Assembly (NCBI GenBank): GCA_944323445.1
Contig: CALUSM010000026.1
Span: 1-38,515, forward strand
Direction of reading: 5' to 3'
DNA from: an uncultured Bacteroidales bacterium
Lineage (GTDB): Bacteria > Bacteroidota > Bacteroidia > Bacteroidales > UBA932
Length of the DNA stretch: 38,515 nucleotides
This document shows positions 6,851-14,903 of the stretch, one piece after another. The notes under the pieces are model-generated. The model ran no database searches, had not been told where the DNA came from, and saw only the letters and a list, made by a program, of their open reading frames with translations. Made by a program: the position numbers and the translations under genes. How positions within the stretch are numbered: the stretch's first letter is position 1; each line of letters starts with the position of its first letter.

Positions 6851-6892
6851 AAAAGGCTATACCTCACTGTGCGTTGTGAAGTATAGCCTTTT
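6851..6892. terminator. Hairpin between HTH2 and int3 (GGCTATAC arms)
   Basis: AAAAGGCTATAC (6851-6862) pairs perfectly with GTATAGCCTTTT (6881-6892) around an 18-base loop. It ends 4 bp before the int3 stop. The stem is the same as at 4986-5023 while the loop differs, so the arms are conserved rather than the whole segment. Confidence 0.65.
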
Positions 6893-6896
6893 CTGA

Positions 6897-8132
6897 TTAT
6901 CCGAAGACCCGGGCGACATCCTGCATGTCCTTCATGATACTGTTGTCCAACACACGGGCATAATGCTGTGTCATGCGGGTTGAAGAATGGCCGAGCATCT
7001 TCGACACATTCTGCAGGGCGACATCGTTAGCAAGGGTAACAGTCGTCGCGAACGTGTGCCGGGCCACATGAACGGTGAGCCGCTTGTTCACCCGACATAG
7101 GGTGGCTATCTCTTTCAGGAACTCATTCATCTTCTGATTCGACGGAATCGGGAAACAGGGACCTTCAGGATTTTCCGGATTCCAGTCCTTGTATTTCTCC
7201 AGAATGACAAGTGCGGGTTCCAGAAGCGGAACATTGCAGGTACAGCTTTCCTTATGAGTAGTAATCTTTACGCGGGCCTTGTGTATCCACAGTTTCCCCT
7301 CATTGTCCTTGTAAAGATGTGCCGGGCACAAGGTCTTCACATCAATGTATGACAGGCCGGTCAGACAACAGAACAGGAAAAAATCCTTCACGGTGTTCAG
7401 ACGTGTCGTGGAAAAGTCCTTCTCCATAATCCGTTTCAGTTCTTCCAGGGTCAGGAACGTAGGACACGTTTCTTCCTTCCGAAACAGACGCTTTCGTTTT
7501 CCGGCCAACGGGTCCAGTTCCAGCCATCCGTTTTCCCGGGCCAGTCCGAGAAATTTGCGGAAACAGCTCATATACTTGGTCAGGGTATTCTGGGAAAGCT
7601 TGCGTACCGTTCTCAGATGCATCTCAAACCGGTCAATGAATTCCCCATTCAGTTCATGAAATGTAATGTCCTCTTTCCTGTAGAAATTCTTGATGACTGT
7701 CTGCAACGATTCATAACAGTTGTTATAACGTGAAATGGTGGAGGGCTGGTACTCCGTACCAATCAGGGAAGTCCAGTCATCAATACATTTCCGCATGGTC
7801 TGCAAAACCAGATGTCGTTCCTCTTTAGAGAATAACTTTATCAGAAGATTCTTTGGGGTAATCAGGGCTTCCCGACAGAGAAGTTCCTTGTGAATCTGAT
7901 ACAGCCTTACTTTTAATGCCTCAATATAGCTGTTCAGCTCCGTTGAACTCCGGTCTTTTCCTTTGCTGCGTTCCTTCACATTGTCCCATAACTTCAATGG
8001 AACAGAACGTTGAATCCGGACTTCATCCAATTGTCCGTTAATTGTCACCCGCAGAAAAATCGGTGCCTCACCGTTTTTCTTTAGTCTGCTCTTACGGATA
8101 AAGAACAGAACTTTCATTGACTCCTGTTTCAT
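6897..8132 (-). CDS. Tyrosine recombinase int3 (IntDOT-like), apparently active
   Basis: This 411-residue recombinase has an arm-binding domain (residues 1-90, VLFFIRKSRLKKNGEAPIFL), a core-binding domain (about 120-220) and a catalytic domain. Intact residues are H355-V-A-R358-H, H382 (LGHSS) and nucleophile Y391 (QHYAR). As in int1, the Arg I position reads TGLSYID. It is closely similar to int2 and more distant from int1. The minus-strand start ATG at 8132 lies in the AT-rich gap after tRNA-Asp, placing the integrase just downstream of the 3' end of a tRNA, a common island position. No second copy of the tRNA-Asp 3' end was seen, so a tRNA-Asp att site is not demonstrated. Confidence 0.92.
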   Translation of the reverse strand: MKQESMKVLFFIRKSRLKKNGEAPIFLRVTINGQLDEVRIQRSVPLKLWDNVKERSKGKDRSSTELNSYIEALKVRLYQIHKELLCREALITPKNLLIKLFSKEERHLVLQTMRKCIDDWTSLIGTEYQPSTISRYNNCYESLQTVIKNFYRKEDITFHELNGEFIDRFEMHLRTVRKLSQNTLTKYMSCFRKFLGLARENGWLELDPLAGKRKRLFRKEETCPTFLTLEELKRIMEKDFSTTRLNTVKDFFLFCCLTGLSYIDVKTLCPAHLYKDNEGKLWIHKARVKITTHKESCTCNVPLLEPALVILEKYKDWNPENPEGPCFPIPSNQKMNEFLKEIATLCRVNKRLTVHVARHTFATTVTLANDVALQNVSKMLGHSSTRMTQHYARVLDNSIMKDMQDVARVFG

Positions 8133-8311
8133 ACCACTTTATTTACGTTGTAAAATTAGAAAATGAGGAACAGGAAAATCCTACGCAAAAACATGATAAT
8201 CAATGAAGTATTATACATTTCAGGTGCTTTTTTATTGTCCCTAAAAAAGGACCCTGAATTTGCACCTGACAAACTTCGTAGAACCGCTATATTTTGCTTC
8301 GCCCGGAAACG

Positions 8312-8344
8312 AAAAAAGCCCTGATTCTGTTGTGAATCAGAGCT
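8312..8344 (-). terminator. Terminator after tRNA-Asp
   Basis: On the minus strand an 11-bp stem (AGCTCTGATTC / GAATCAGGGCT, one G-T pair) is followed by a run of six Ts, about 24 bp past the tRNA 3' end. Confidence 0.8.
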
Positions 8345-8367
8345 TTTCCTAATTTTGCTTTGTAAAC

Positions 8368-8445
8368 TGGCGGTGCGGACGGGGCTCGAACCCGCGACCT
8401 CCGGCGTGACAGGCCGGCGTTCTAACCAAGCTGAACTACCGCACC
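8368..8445 (-). tRNA. tRNA-Asp (GTC), CCA encoded
   Basis: The minus strand folds as a cloverleaf: acceptor GGTGCGG/CCGCACC, D-arm GTTC...GAAC, anticodon stem CCGGC/GCCGG with loop CTGTCAC (anticodon GTC), T-arm with TTCGAGC, discriminator G and a genomic CCA at 8368-8370. Confidence 0.95.
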
Positions 8446-8481
8446 TTTTTTGGGGGTGCCCTCCGTTTCCGAAAGGGATTG

Positions 8482-8512
8482 CAAAGATATAGTGTTTTTG
8501 GATATTTGCAAA
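8482..8512 (-). promoter_or_regulatory. Promoter of tRNA-Asp
   Basis: On the minus strand TTTG (8509-8512), a 19-bp spacer and TATCTTTG (8482-8489) match the Bacteroidetes consensus, 36 bp before the tRNA. Confidence 0.75.
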
Positions 8513-8540
8513 TTTTTTCTCTAAAAATTTTAAAATTATC

Positions 8541-9086
8541 TTATCTGAAAAATGAAAAATGAACATTACCGTACTTCTTTTCCTTCTCAAATCTCGGGTG
8601 ATTGTCAAAGGAATAGCTTCCCGGATGCTCCAAGATCAGGACGCCTCCCTCACGCAACAGGCCTCCAGGCACACAAGGCGCATTAAAGACCCTGTCGGGA
8701 ATGGTATCCAGCCCTTCTATCTCATAGGGAGGATCAGCGAATACGATGTCAAAGTCCAGACGGCAGATATTCAGGAAATCGAAGACGTTGTGCCGGACGA
8801 CATGCATTCCGGATATTCTGAACGAAGCCGCACTGCGCTTGATAAAGGAAGCGTGGAGGGGATTCATCTCGACTGCATAAATCTCCTGCGCCCCCCTCGA
8901 GGCAAATTCATACGATATGCTTCCGGTCCCTGAGAACAAATCCAGCACACGGACAGCTGAAAGGTCGTATGCATTGTCCAGAACATTGAACAGTCCCTCC
9001 TTTGCGAAATCCGTTGTCGGGCGGGCTCGAAAACCGGCCGGCGGCATGACAGTCCTCCCTTTGAGAAAGCCTCCGATAATTCTCAT
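8541..9086 (-). CDS. rsmD: 16S rRNA (guanine966-N2)-methyltransferase RsmD
   Basis: This 181-residue SAM-dependent methyltransferase modifies G966 of 16S rRNA in the assembling 30S subunit. It shows the RsmD N-terminus MRIIGGFLKGR, the ARPTTDFAKEGLFNVL segment, SAM-binding motif I VLDLFSGTGSISYE (residues 47-60), the acidic VEMN (72-75) and the catalytic DPPY (118-121). Length is normal. Its start overlaps the stop of the DUF3822 gene by 4 bp (ATGA), so the pair is translationally coupled; this pairing is familiar in Bacteroidetes. Confidence 0.93.
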   Translation of the reverse strand: MRIIGGFLKGRTVMPPAGFRARPTTDFAKEGLFNVLDNAYDLSAVRVLDLFSGTGSISYEFASRGAQEIYAVEMNPLHASFIKRSAASFRISGMHVVRHNVFDFLNICRLDFDIVFADPPYEIEGLDTIPDRVFNAPCVPGGLLREGGVLILEHPGSYSFDNHPRFEKEKKYGNVHFSFFR

Positions 9087-9760
9087 GATATCCGCTTCAC
9101 AGACGCAAAATACTTGGCCAGCTCGGAGGCAACCTTCTCATCCGCCTTACCGAACACATGCAGCACCGTATGTTCCGGATTGAACATGACCTCCTTGACG
9201 ACGGAAAAGATAAAATACTCCGCCGTAGCCAGGTCCGCGGCAGGAAAACTGTTGACGAAAAGCAGCCGGTCCCTTTCCGCAGCCACAGCATGCAGCATGC
9301 CGTCCGTGAACGAGACAAGCAGCCGGTTGTTGTCCGCAATGGAGGACAGGCGGTCCACCAGGATGTACGCCATGGGATAGAACCTTACGTTGCGGCACAA
9401 GGCGTTAATGCTTCCGTAAAGCTGTCCCTGCACCGCAAAGACAATGGCGGCCTTGCGCGACGGCATCTCAAGAGCCATCACCACGTCATCCTCTGCCAGA
9501 TCCCTGACAGCGGACAGATATTTGCGCGGACTGTCCTTTACAAACAGCGACAACGGGACCAGGGTGTATTTCCATGTGGCGAAGTACACGGAGACAGCGG
9601 AATACTGCCTCTTCAGCACAGGAGCAAGCTCATTAACAGACAAATCGACCGGACACGAGTGACTCTCCTGAGAGAGGACTGCCCCGTTCCGGTCGTATAT
9701 TGTAAAAGAATAACCACTCAAGTCGAGTTGAATGGTTATTCTGTTCTGCGCTGCGGACAT
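9083..9760 (-). CDS. DUF3822 family protein
   Basis: This protein of about 225 residues belongs to a Bacteroidetes-restricted family of unknown function that accompanies rsmD. Visible features are an N-terminal ITIQLDLSGYSFTIYD strand pair, a central SVYFATWKYTLVPLSLF segment and a VEMFNP-like region near the C-terminus (VVKEVMFNPEHTVLHVFG); the fold is reminiscent of actin-like ATPases, which is an inference. ATG 9760 is given as the start; a GTG at 9766 inside the upstream stop (TAGTG) is equally possible. It overlaps rsmD by 4 bp. Confidence 0.85.
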   Translation of the reverse strand: MSAAQNRITIQLDLSGYSFTIYDRNGAVLSQESHSCPVDLSVNELAPVLKRQYSAVSVYFATWKYTLVPLSLFVKDSPRKYLSAVRDLAEDDVVMALEMPSRKAAIVFAVQGQLYGSINALCRNVRFYPMAYILVDRLSSIADNNRLLVSFTDGMLHAVAAERDRLLFVNSFPAADLATAEYFIFSVVKEVMFNPEHTVLHVFGKADEKVASELAKYFASVKRIS

Positions 9761-9765
9761 GGGCA

Positions 9766-10380
9766 CTATTCCCAGTTTCCGGCGTTATTGTTAGGATTCT
9801 CAATATCGCCGACTTTCAGACCGGTATACTGCCTCATATCTTCTTTTTCGGCCTTAAGGTTGACTACAAGCTGCCTGTCCAGACCGGTGAGAAGATCATC
9901 GTAGGGAATGGTAGCCTCGAACAGAGGTATCTCGATTCCGGAGACCTTTCTGATTACAGACTCCATGCTGATGCGCTTGCCGCCGGAGAAGGGGATGAAG
10001 CTGATGGAGTCGATGATGTTGCCCTTGCCCTTGAGGAGGGTATCCCTTACGAAAATTCTGATACTGTCACGGCTTACACGGCCCTCGGCAACAGCCACGG
10101 AGTCATCCATGGAGCCGATCTGACGTACGATGGTAATCTGACCGTTCTTGTAGAAGTCGATGAGAGAGTCGGTAGACGAAAGGAATCTGCGGTTCTCTGT
10201 CTTGTAAGCCTCCTGCAGAGTCCTGATGCTCACGAGCCTGTCGATGGCAACAGCCTCTCTCCTCTCCACTTCGTTCTGGAAGCGGACAGGTTCCATGACA
10301 CTTTCATAATTAAGATACACCAGAACGATGATCGCAATAGGAAAGACTACATAAGTCAAAACCTTGAAGAATGTTTTCAT
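9766..10380 (-). CDS. Conserved Bacteroidales membrane-anchored protein, function unknown
   Basis: This 204-residue protein has one N-terminal membrane helix (VLTYVVFPIAIIVLVYLNY, about residues 8-26), then a helical EVERREAVAIDRLVSIRTLQ segment, an extracytoplasmic domain with IDSISFIPFSGG, and the C-terminal NNNAGNWE. From memory this is a conserved Bacteroides/Alistipes-type family found directly upstream of the DUF3822-rsmD pair. It is the first gene of that minus-strand operon, and its stop overlaps the next possible start. The repeat-like layout after the helix resembles pseudopilin-like proteins, but no function is established. Confidence 0.85.
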   Translation of the reverse strand: MKTFFKVLTYVVFPIAIIVLVYLNYESVMEPVRFQNEVERREAVAIDRLVSIRTLQEAYKTENRRFLSSTDSLIDFYKNGQITIVRQIGSMDDSVAVAEGRVSRDSIRIFVRDTLLKGKGNIIDSISFIPFSGGKRISMESVIRKVSGIEIPLFEATIPYDDLLTGLDRQLVVNLKAEKEDMRQYTGLKVGDIENPNNNAGNWE

Positions 10381-10462
10381 TGTAAGTATTGTTAATTATT
10401 ATTAGTTCGTTAAAATATGCCGACAAAAGTAAAAATAATAATTAGGACTTGCAATATATTTT

Positions 10463-10470
10463 TAATTTTG
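10463..10470 (+). promoter_or_regulatory. -7 box of the nrnA operon
   Basis: TAATTTTG, 20 bp before ATG 10491. It shows that an upstream TTG start at 10449 is not used. No convincing -33 box is seen. Confidence 0.5.
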
Positions 10471-10490
10471 CAGCTACAAAATTTACACAG

Positions 10491-11549
10491 ATGACATCCA
10501 TACCTCTCGCCCCTGAACTGGAAAAACTGCTGAATGAAGGAAGAAATACTGCGATTATCAGTCACTTCAATCCTGACGGCGACGCCATAGGCTCCACTGT
10601 CGGCATGCTGCGGTACCTGAGAGACAAAGGTCAGGACCCCGTCCCCGTCATCCCGTCCCCGATCCCCTCTTTCCTGGACTTCCTGGACCCTGAAAGAGAG
10701 ATTGTCCGCTACACGGAAGACGAGAAGAAAGCCAAGGATGCAATCAGAGGGGCGGAACTTATCATCTGCTTGGACTTCAATTCTCTGAAACGTACTGAAT
10801 GGATGGCTGAGCTGATCGGCTCGTCAACGGCGGCCAAGGTCCTCATCGACCACCATCCCAATCCGGACAGGGAAAAGTTCGACCTTATAATATCACGGCC
10901 GGACGCCTCGTCCACCTGCGAGCTGCTGTACCTTACCCTCATGAGCTTCCCATCCATAGACGCCGACCCTTCCCGTCTGAGCCACGGCACCCTTACGGCC
11001 CTCGCCACGGGCATCATCACCGACACCAACAATTTCAACAACTCCATCACCCCCGACACCTTCATCATTGCCTCCGACATGCTGCGTCTCGGCGTGGATT
11101 TCGACACCATAAACAGCCTGGTGTTCAAAAGGTACTCTGAATCCCGCATGCGCCTCATGGGCCGCCTTCTGACTGACTCAATGGCCGTCGACAGCCGCCT
11201 CGGAGCATCCACGATGGTGATAACCCTCAAAGATAAAGAAGAGTTCAACTTCGCGGACGGAGATTCCGAAGGCTTTGTCAACCTGCCCCTGATGATCCGC
11301 GACGTAGAGGTATCCGCCCTTTTCAGCGAGACACAAGACTACATCAGGGTCTCCCTCCGCTCCAAGGGGCATGTATCGGTCAACGCCCTGTCCAGCGCCT
11401 ACTTCAACGGAGGCGGTCATGCCAGGGCAGCTGGAGGACGGCTGTACATGCCGGTCAGCCAGGTCAGGGAATACTTTCTGAAATCATTGGAACAATTCTT
11501 GCAGAGCAACTGGGAAAAACCGTCAGAAGCCGCACCTGAAGAAAAATGA
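10491..11549 (+). CDS. nrnA: DHH/DHHA1 phosphoesterase, NrnA-type nanoRNase/pAp phosphatase
   Basis: This 352-residue cytoplasmic Mn-dependent phosphoesterase of the bifunctional oligoribonuclease/3'-phosphoadenosine-5'-phosphate phosphatase family degrades 2-5-nt RNA and recycles pAp. Motifs are SHFNPDGDAIGS (residues 25-36), ICLDFNS, the DHH signature LIDHHPNPD, TGIITDTNNF and the C-terminal DHHA1 GGGHARAAGG. ATG 10491 is chosen because the -7 box lies directly upstream. The stop overlaps the next start by 4 bp (ATGA), opening a four-gene operon that continues to 14598. Confidence 0.93.
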   Translation: MTSIPLAPELEKLLNEGRNTAIISHFNPDGDAIGSTVGMLRYLRDKGQDPVPVIPSPIPSFLDFLDPEREIVRYTEDEKKAKDAIRGAELIICLDFNSLKRTEWMAELIGSSTAAKVLIDHHPNPDREKFDLIISRPDASSTCELLYLTLMSFPSIDADPSRLSHGTLTALATGIITDTNNFNNSITPDTFIIASDMLRLGVDFDTINSLVFKRYSESRMRLMGRLLTDSMAVDSRLGASTMVITLKDKEEFNFADGDSEGFVNLPLMIRDVEVSALFSETQDYIRVSLRSKGHVSVNALSSAYFNGGGHARAAGGRLYMPVSQVREYFLKSLEQFLQSNWEKPSEAAPEEK

Positions 11550-12085
11550 AAAGAATCCTGACATACTTCGCAGCACTTGCCGCAGCCGTCATGACCGTCT
11601 CCTGCGCAAAGGACAATAAGGAACTGACCGTCGCAGACCAGGAAGCCGCGATAGACAACTACATTACCCGGAACTTTTCCGACTGCAGGATAGTCCGCAG
11701 GAACGGCTCCAACCGGATTGTCCTGGACTCCACGGTCCTGTCCCTTCCTGATTCGCTCGAATACGGTGACTCGCTGCATTTTTACTACGCAGGATACATC
11801 TTCACTTCCTCCCCTTCCCAGCTCTTCAGTACCAACAATGAAACGGTCGCGTCCCAGGGCGGATACAACATCACGGACCCGGATTTCTCAGTCCGTAAGA
11901 TCCTGTTCTCGCCCGGCTGCATGACGAGCGGGCTGGAAAACGGCCTCTACGGAGTAAGGGAAGGAGAGCACTGTATCGTGATTTTTTCCGCAAAATACGG
12001 ATTTTACGACGATTACGTCTACAACATACCCAAGCTTTCAGCCCTTGCCTACGAGATATGGGTCGAAAGAGTGATCAAGCAATAA
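11546..12085 (+). CDS. FKBP-like lipoprotein 1
   Basis: This 179-residue protein has a lipoprotein signal (MKRILTYFAALAAAVMTVSC, lipobox VSC, Cys20), so it is membrane-anchored. The rest resembles an FKBP-type prolyl isomerase domain: LEYGDSLHFYYAGYIF corresponds to the vhYtGyl strand, and VREGEHCIVIF..KYGF to the mreGe..fliP..laYG segment, with a final LAYEIWVERV strand. The insert and the lost aromatic residues suggest a degenerate active site. It is coupled to nrnA by overlap, and a longer paralogue follows 12 bp later. In Bacteroidetes, DHH phosphoesterase genes next to FKBP lipoproteins (GldI-like) are a familiar arrangement. Confidence 0.8.
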   Translation: MKRILTYFAALAAAVMTVSCAKDNKELTVADQEAAIDNYITRNFSDCRIVRRNGSNRIVLDSTVLSLPDSLEYGDSLHFYYAGYIFTSSPSQLFSTNNETVASQGGYNITDPDFSVRKILFSPGCMTSGLENGLYGVREGEHCIVIFSAKYGFYDDYVYNIPKLSALAYEIWVERVIKQ

Positions 12086-12097
12086 GAGATAAAGACG

Positions 12098-13093
12098 ATG
12101 AAGACATTACTCAAGACACTAATAATGGCTGCTGCGGCAGCCGCCCTGATTTCCTGCGCCGAAGAGAAGGACGAATCCCCGGAATCCGTACAGGACCGGA
12201 TTCTCAGAGCCTATGTGGAGAAGTATTATCCCGATGCAGTCCGCAGCGCCTCCGGACTCTACATCCTGGACTCAGAGGAAGGCTCCGGCCGTGCAGCCGA
12301 AGACACCTCCTACGTGCTGGTCGAATATACCATCACCTACCTCAACGGAAATTACTACTCCTACACCTACGACAGTGTAGCCAAGCAGATAGGCTCCTAC
12401 AGTCCGGGCGGATACTACAAGCCCAGGATATGGTCTCTAAGGGCGTCCACCCCGGGCGTTGTGGAGCTCATGACCGGCATGCGCGAGGGAGGCAGTGTTA
12501 AGGCAATAATCCCGGCAATCCTGCTGGACGAGGAGAGCGGCACCCAGATTACTGAAGGGGACGGCTCTTCCAAGATATACAGCGTAAAGCTCATTGAGGT
12601 CATCGACAACATCGACGAGTACCAGATAGAGCAGCTTGAGAGCTTCGCAGCGGCCAACTACCCGGAAATCACAGACTCCACTGCCTACGGATTCTATTTC
12701 CACAAGACCGAGGTCAACACTGAGGACACGCTCAAGAACGGCAACTACATTAATTTCTGGTATATCGGCAAGTACCTGGACGGTACGGTGTTCGACACCA
12801 ACATCGAGGACACCGCGAAAAGACACCGCATCTACACCAGCGGCTCCAGCTATAGCGTATCAACCTTCACCTACTACGCCGACAGTTCCGAGGCCATGAC
12901 TGAGAACAGCTACATAAGAGGCTTCAGCAAGGCTCTCTACAGCCTGGTCTACAATGAGAAAGCCGTGACATTCTTCTATTCCGACCTGGGTTACGGGGAT
13001 GCCGGCAGCGGTTCCATACCCGGATTCGTTCCCCTGTTCTTCGAAATCTGGGTAGACAAAAATGCGGCCGAGCCCGAAGAAGAGGAAGACTGA
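12098..13093 (+). CDS. FKBP-like lipoprotein 2, two-domain
   Basis: This 331-residue lipoprotein has signal MKTLLKTLIMAAAAAALISC (Cys20). There are two FKBP-like halves. The first is residues about 65-175, with LVEYTITYLNGNYYSYTYDS and GMREGGSVKAIIPAILL. The second is about 205-325, with INFWYIGKYLDGTVFDTN, the long insert TSGSSYSVSTFTYYADSSEA, and FFYSDLGYGDAG..IPGFVPLFFEIWV. The second half is closer to the canonical Y-x-G-x-L-x-D-G-x-x-F-D motif. The C-terminus is acidic (EPEEEED). It is likely a periplasmic or outer-membrane-anchored foldase or a binding protein of that fold. It lies 12 bp after lipoprotein 1 and 20 bp before the epimerase. Confidence 0.85.
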   Translation: MKTLLKTLIMAAAAAALISCAEEKDESPESVQDRILRAYVEKYYPDAVRSASGLYILDSEEGSGRAAEDTSYVLVEYTITYLNGNYYSYTYDSVAKQIGSYSPGGYYKPRIWSLRASTPGVVELMTGMREGGSVKAIIPAILLDEESGTQITEGDGSSKIYSVKLIEVIDNIDEYQIEQLESFAAANYPEITDSTAYGFYFHKTEVNTEDTLKNGNYINFWYIGKYLDGTVFDTNIEDTAKRHRIYTSGSSYSVSTFTYYADSSEAMTENSYIRGFSKALYSLVYNEKAVTFFYSDLGYGDAGSGSIPGFVPLFFEIWVDKNAAEPEEEED

Positions 13094-13113
13094 AATAAAG
13101 ACAGAACTTCTCC

Positions 13114-14598
13114 ATGACAAAGAAAAGGGTATTCATCACAGGAGCGACCGGGAACATGGGCGGAGCAGCATTTCAGGAGCTGCTGCGGCGATCAGACAGA
13201 TTCGACATAGTCCTGCTGGCCAGACCCGGCAAGAAGAATTTCAAGAAACTCAGGAAATATCAGGACAATCCGGCAGTAAAGATCATTTGGGGTGACCTGA
13301 CCGACTATAATGCAGTGCATCAGGGCGTCACCGGAGCCGACTATGTGCTGCACATCGGCGGAATGGTATCTCCGGCAGCCGACATGTATCCGGAGCGGAC
13401 CATGAAAGTCAATGTTCTGGGCGCCCGCAACATAGTACGGGCAGTACAGGCCCAGCCGAACCGGGACGAGATCGGAACAGTCTACATCGGCTCGGTGGCC
13501 CAGGTCGGAAACCACCTGCCTCCTAAGCACTGGGGACGGTGCGGCGACCCCATCTACACCAGCATCTACGACTGGTACTCCGTGTCCAAATGCCTTGCAG
13601 AACTGGTCTTCGCCGAATCAGGACTGAAACGCTGGGTATCCATCCGCCAGACCGGCATGCTCTACCCCGACCTGCTCAAGAAGGCCAACGACCCTATAGC
13701 CTGCCACGTGCCTCTGCGCGGAGTACTGGAATGGAGCACCCTCGAGGACTCCGGCCGGGTCTGCGCCAATGTCTGCGAGGACAGCGTCCCGGAGGATTTC
13801 TGGAGAGGCTTCTACAACCTCAGCAGCGGAGCCCCCTTCCGTCTGACCAACTACGAGTTCGAATCGATGCTCCTGCGGGGCATGGGCTGTCCTCCCGTAG
13901 AGAAGGTCTTCGGGGCCAACTGGTTTGCCACAAAGAACTTCCACGGCGAATGGTATCTCGACGCCGACCGGCTGGAAGAATACCTGCATTTCAGGGAAGG
14001 TATCACGGCGGAAGAATATTTCCGGCGGATGAAACGGCAGCTGCCCTGGTATTTCTCCCTCGCCCCCATAGCTCCGGCCTTCGCTATCAAGGCGTTCATG
14101 CGGCATGTGGCCGTCAGCAACCCCTTGGGCACCCTCTACTGGCTCAAGCACGGGGACACCGGGCGCATCAAGGCCCACTTCGGCTCTATCGAAGAGTGGA
14201 AGACCATCCCTTCATGGAAGGAAATGGACCTGAGCCGTCCTTCCGACCGCCCCGAGGACGCTGTCGTCCTGGACCACGGCTACGACGAGACCAAGCCGCT
14301 TTCGGAACTGAATATCGAGGATATGCGGGCTGCCGCCGGATTCCGCGGCGGAGAATGCCTCTCGGAGACCATGACCCCGGGCGACCTCTTCACCCCCCTG
14401 CGGTGGCGCTGCCAGTTCGGCCATGAGTTCGAGATGACTCCCAACACCGTCCTCCGCGGAGGCCACTGGTGCCCCGACTGCCTGCCCAAATACGACCCTG
14501 CCAACCCCAACCCATGGAATTTCAAGGCCATCGCAGCCGGTAATCCGTTCTTCGCCCAAGTCTACGACCATTCCCCAAACCCCAAAGGGGAGGTTTAA
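13114..14598 (+). CDS. NAD-dependent epimerase/dehydratase with C-terminal zinc-ribbon
   Basis: This 494-residue extended SDR has the Rossmann motif FITGATGNMGGAAF near the N-terminus, an acidic DLTD after strand 3, and the catalytic Y155-S-V-S-K159. This supports sugar- or isoprenoid-type epimerase/reductase chemistry; the substrate is unknown. After a long spacer (residues about 330-425) there is a Cys/His cluster: C433-x3-H437 and C453-x2-C456 (RCQFGHEFEM / GHWCPDC), a treble-clef or zinc-ribbon type module. Families of this size normally end near residue 320, so the C-terminal 170 residues are an extension. It is the last gene of the nrnA operon. No terminator is obvious downstream. Confidence 0.85.
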   Translation: MTKKRVFITGATGNMGGAAFQELLRRSDRFDIVLLARPGKKNFKKLRKYQDNPAVKIIWGDLTDYNAVHQGVTGADYVLHIGGMVSPAADMYPERTMKVNVLGARNIVRAVQAQPNRDEIGTVYIGSVAQVGNHLPPKHWGRCGDPIYTSIYDWYSVSKCLAELVFAESGLKRWVSIRQTGMLYPDLLKKANDPIACHVPLRGVLEWSTLEDSGRVCANVCEDSVPEDFWRGFYNLSSGAPFRLTNYEFESMLLRGMGCPPVEKVFGANWFATKNFHGEWYLDADRLEEYLHFREGITAEEYFRRMKRQLPWYFSLAPIAPAFAIKAFMRHVAVSNPLGTLYWLKHGDTGRIKAHFGSIEEWKTIPSWKEMDLSRPSDRPEDAVVLDHGYDETKPLSELNIEDMRAAAGFRGGECLSETMTPGDLFTPLRWRCQFGHEFEMTPNTVLRGGHWCPDCLPKYDPANPNPWNFKAIAAGNPFFAQVYDHSPNPKGEV

Positions 14599-14903
14599 GT
14601 CGCCTCGCTCCAAATTACGGGACTGTAACGCCGGCAGTAGCATACCATGACAACATGATGCCTTAACACATAGTTCATCACGTTCATCGCGCCGCTAACT
14701 AAATATTTTCGGGGAGTAGGTCGTGACACCAAGTCTCTTATTATAAGCGCATTCCGATTTCATATCTCTCCCCACAAGCCATTTGAAAAGCCTTTCGGGA
14801 GAGCCTCAAAAACGCAGCATCCTAAAGGCCAATCACTTAACAGCACAGCCCTCTCCCCTACATTATCTCGTTCAGAGAATCCTCAGACTTCAGTCTAAGC
14901 CAC
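14599..14903. other. 305-bp gap without a recognisable gene
   Basis: No coding frame with family resemblance, tRNA or clear terminator is seen. It lies between the epimerase and the 3' end of the decayed BspA-like gene and may be further decayed sequence. Confidence 0.5.

Noticed and set aside
6897..8445. tRNA-Asp as the integration site of int3
   Set aside because: The tRNA, its CCA and its terminator are intact and I found no duplicate of its 3' end in the 8 kb to the left; position alone is not enough.
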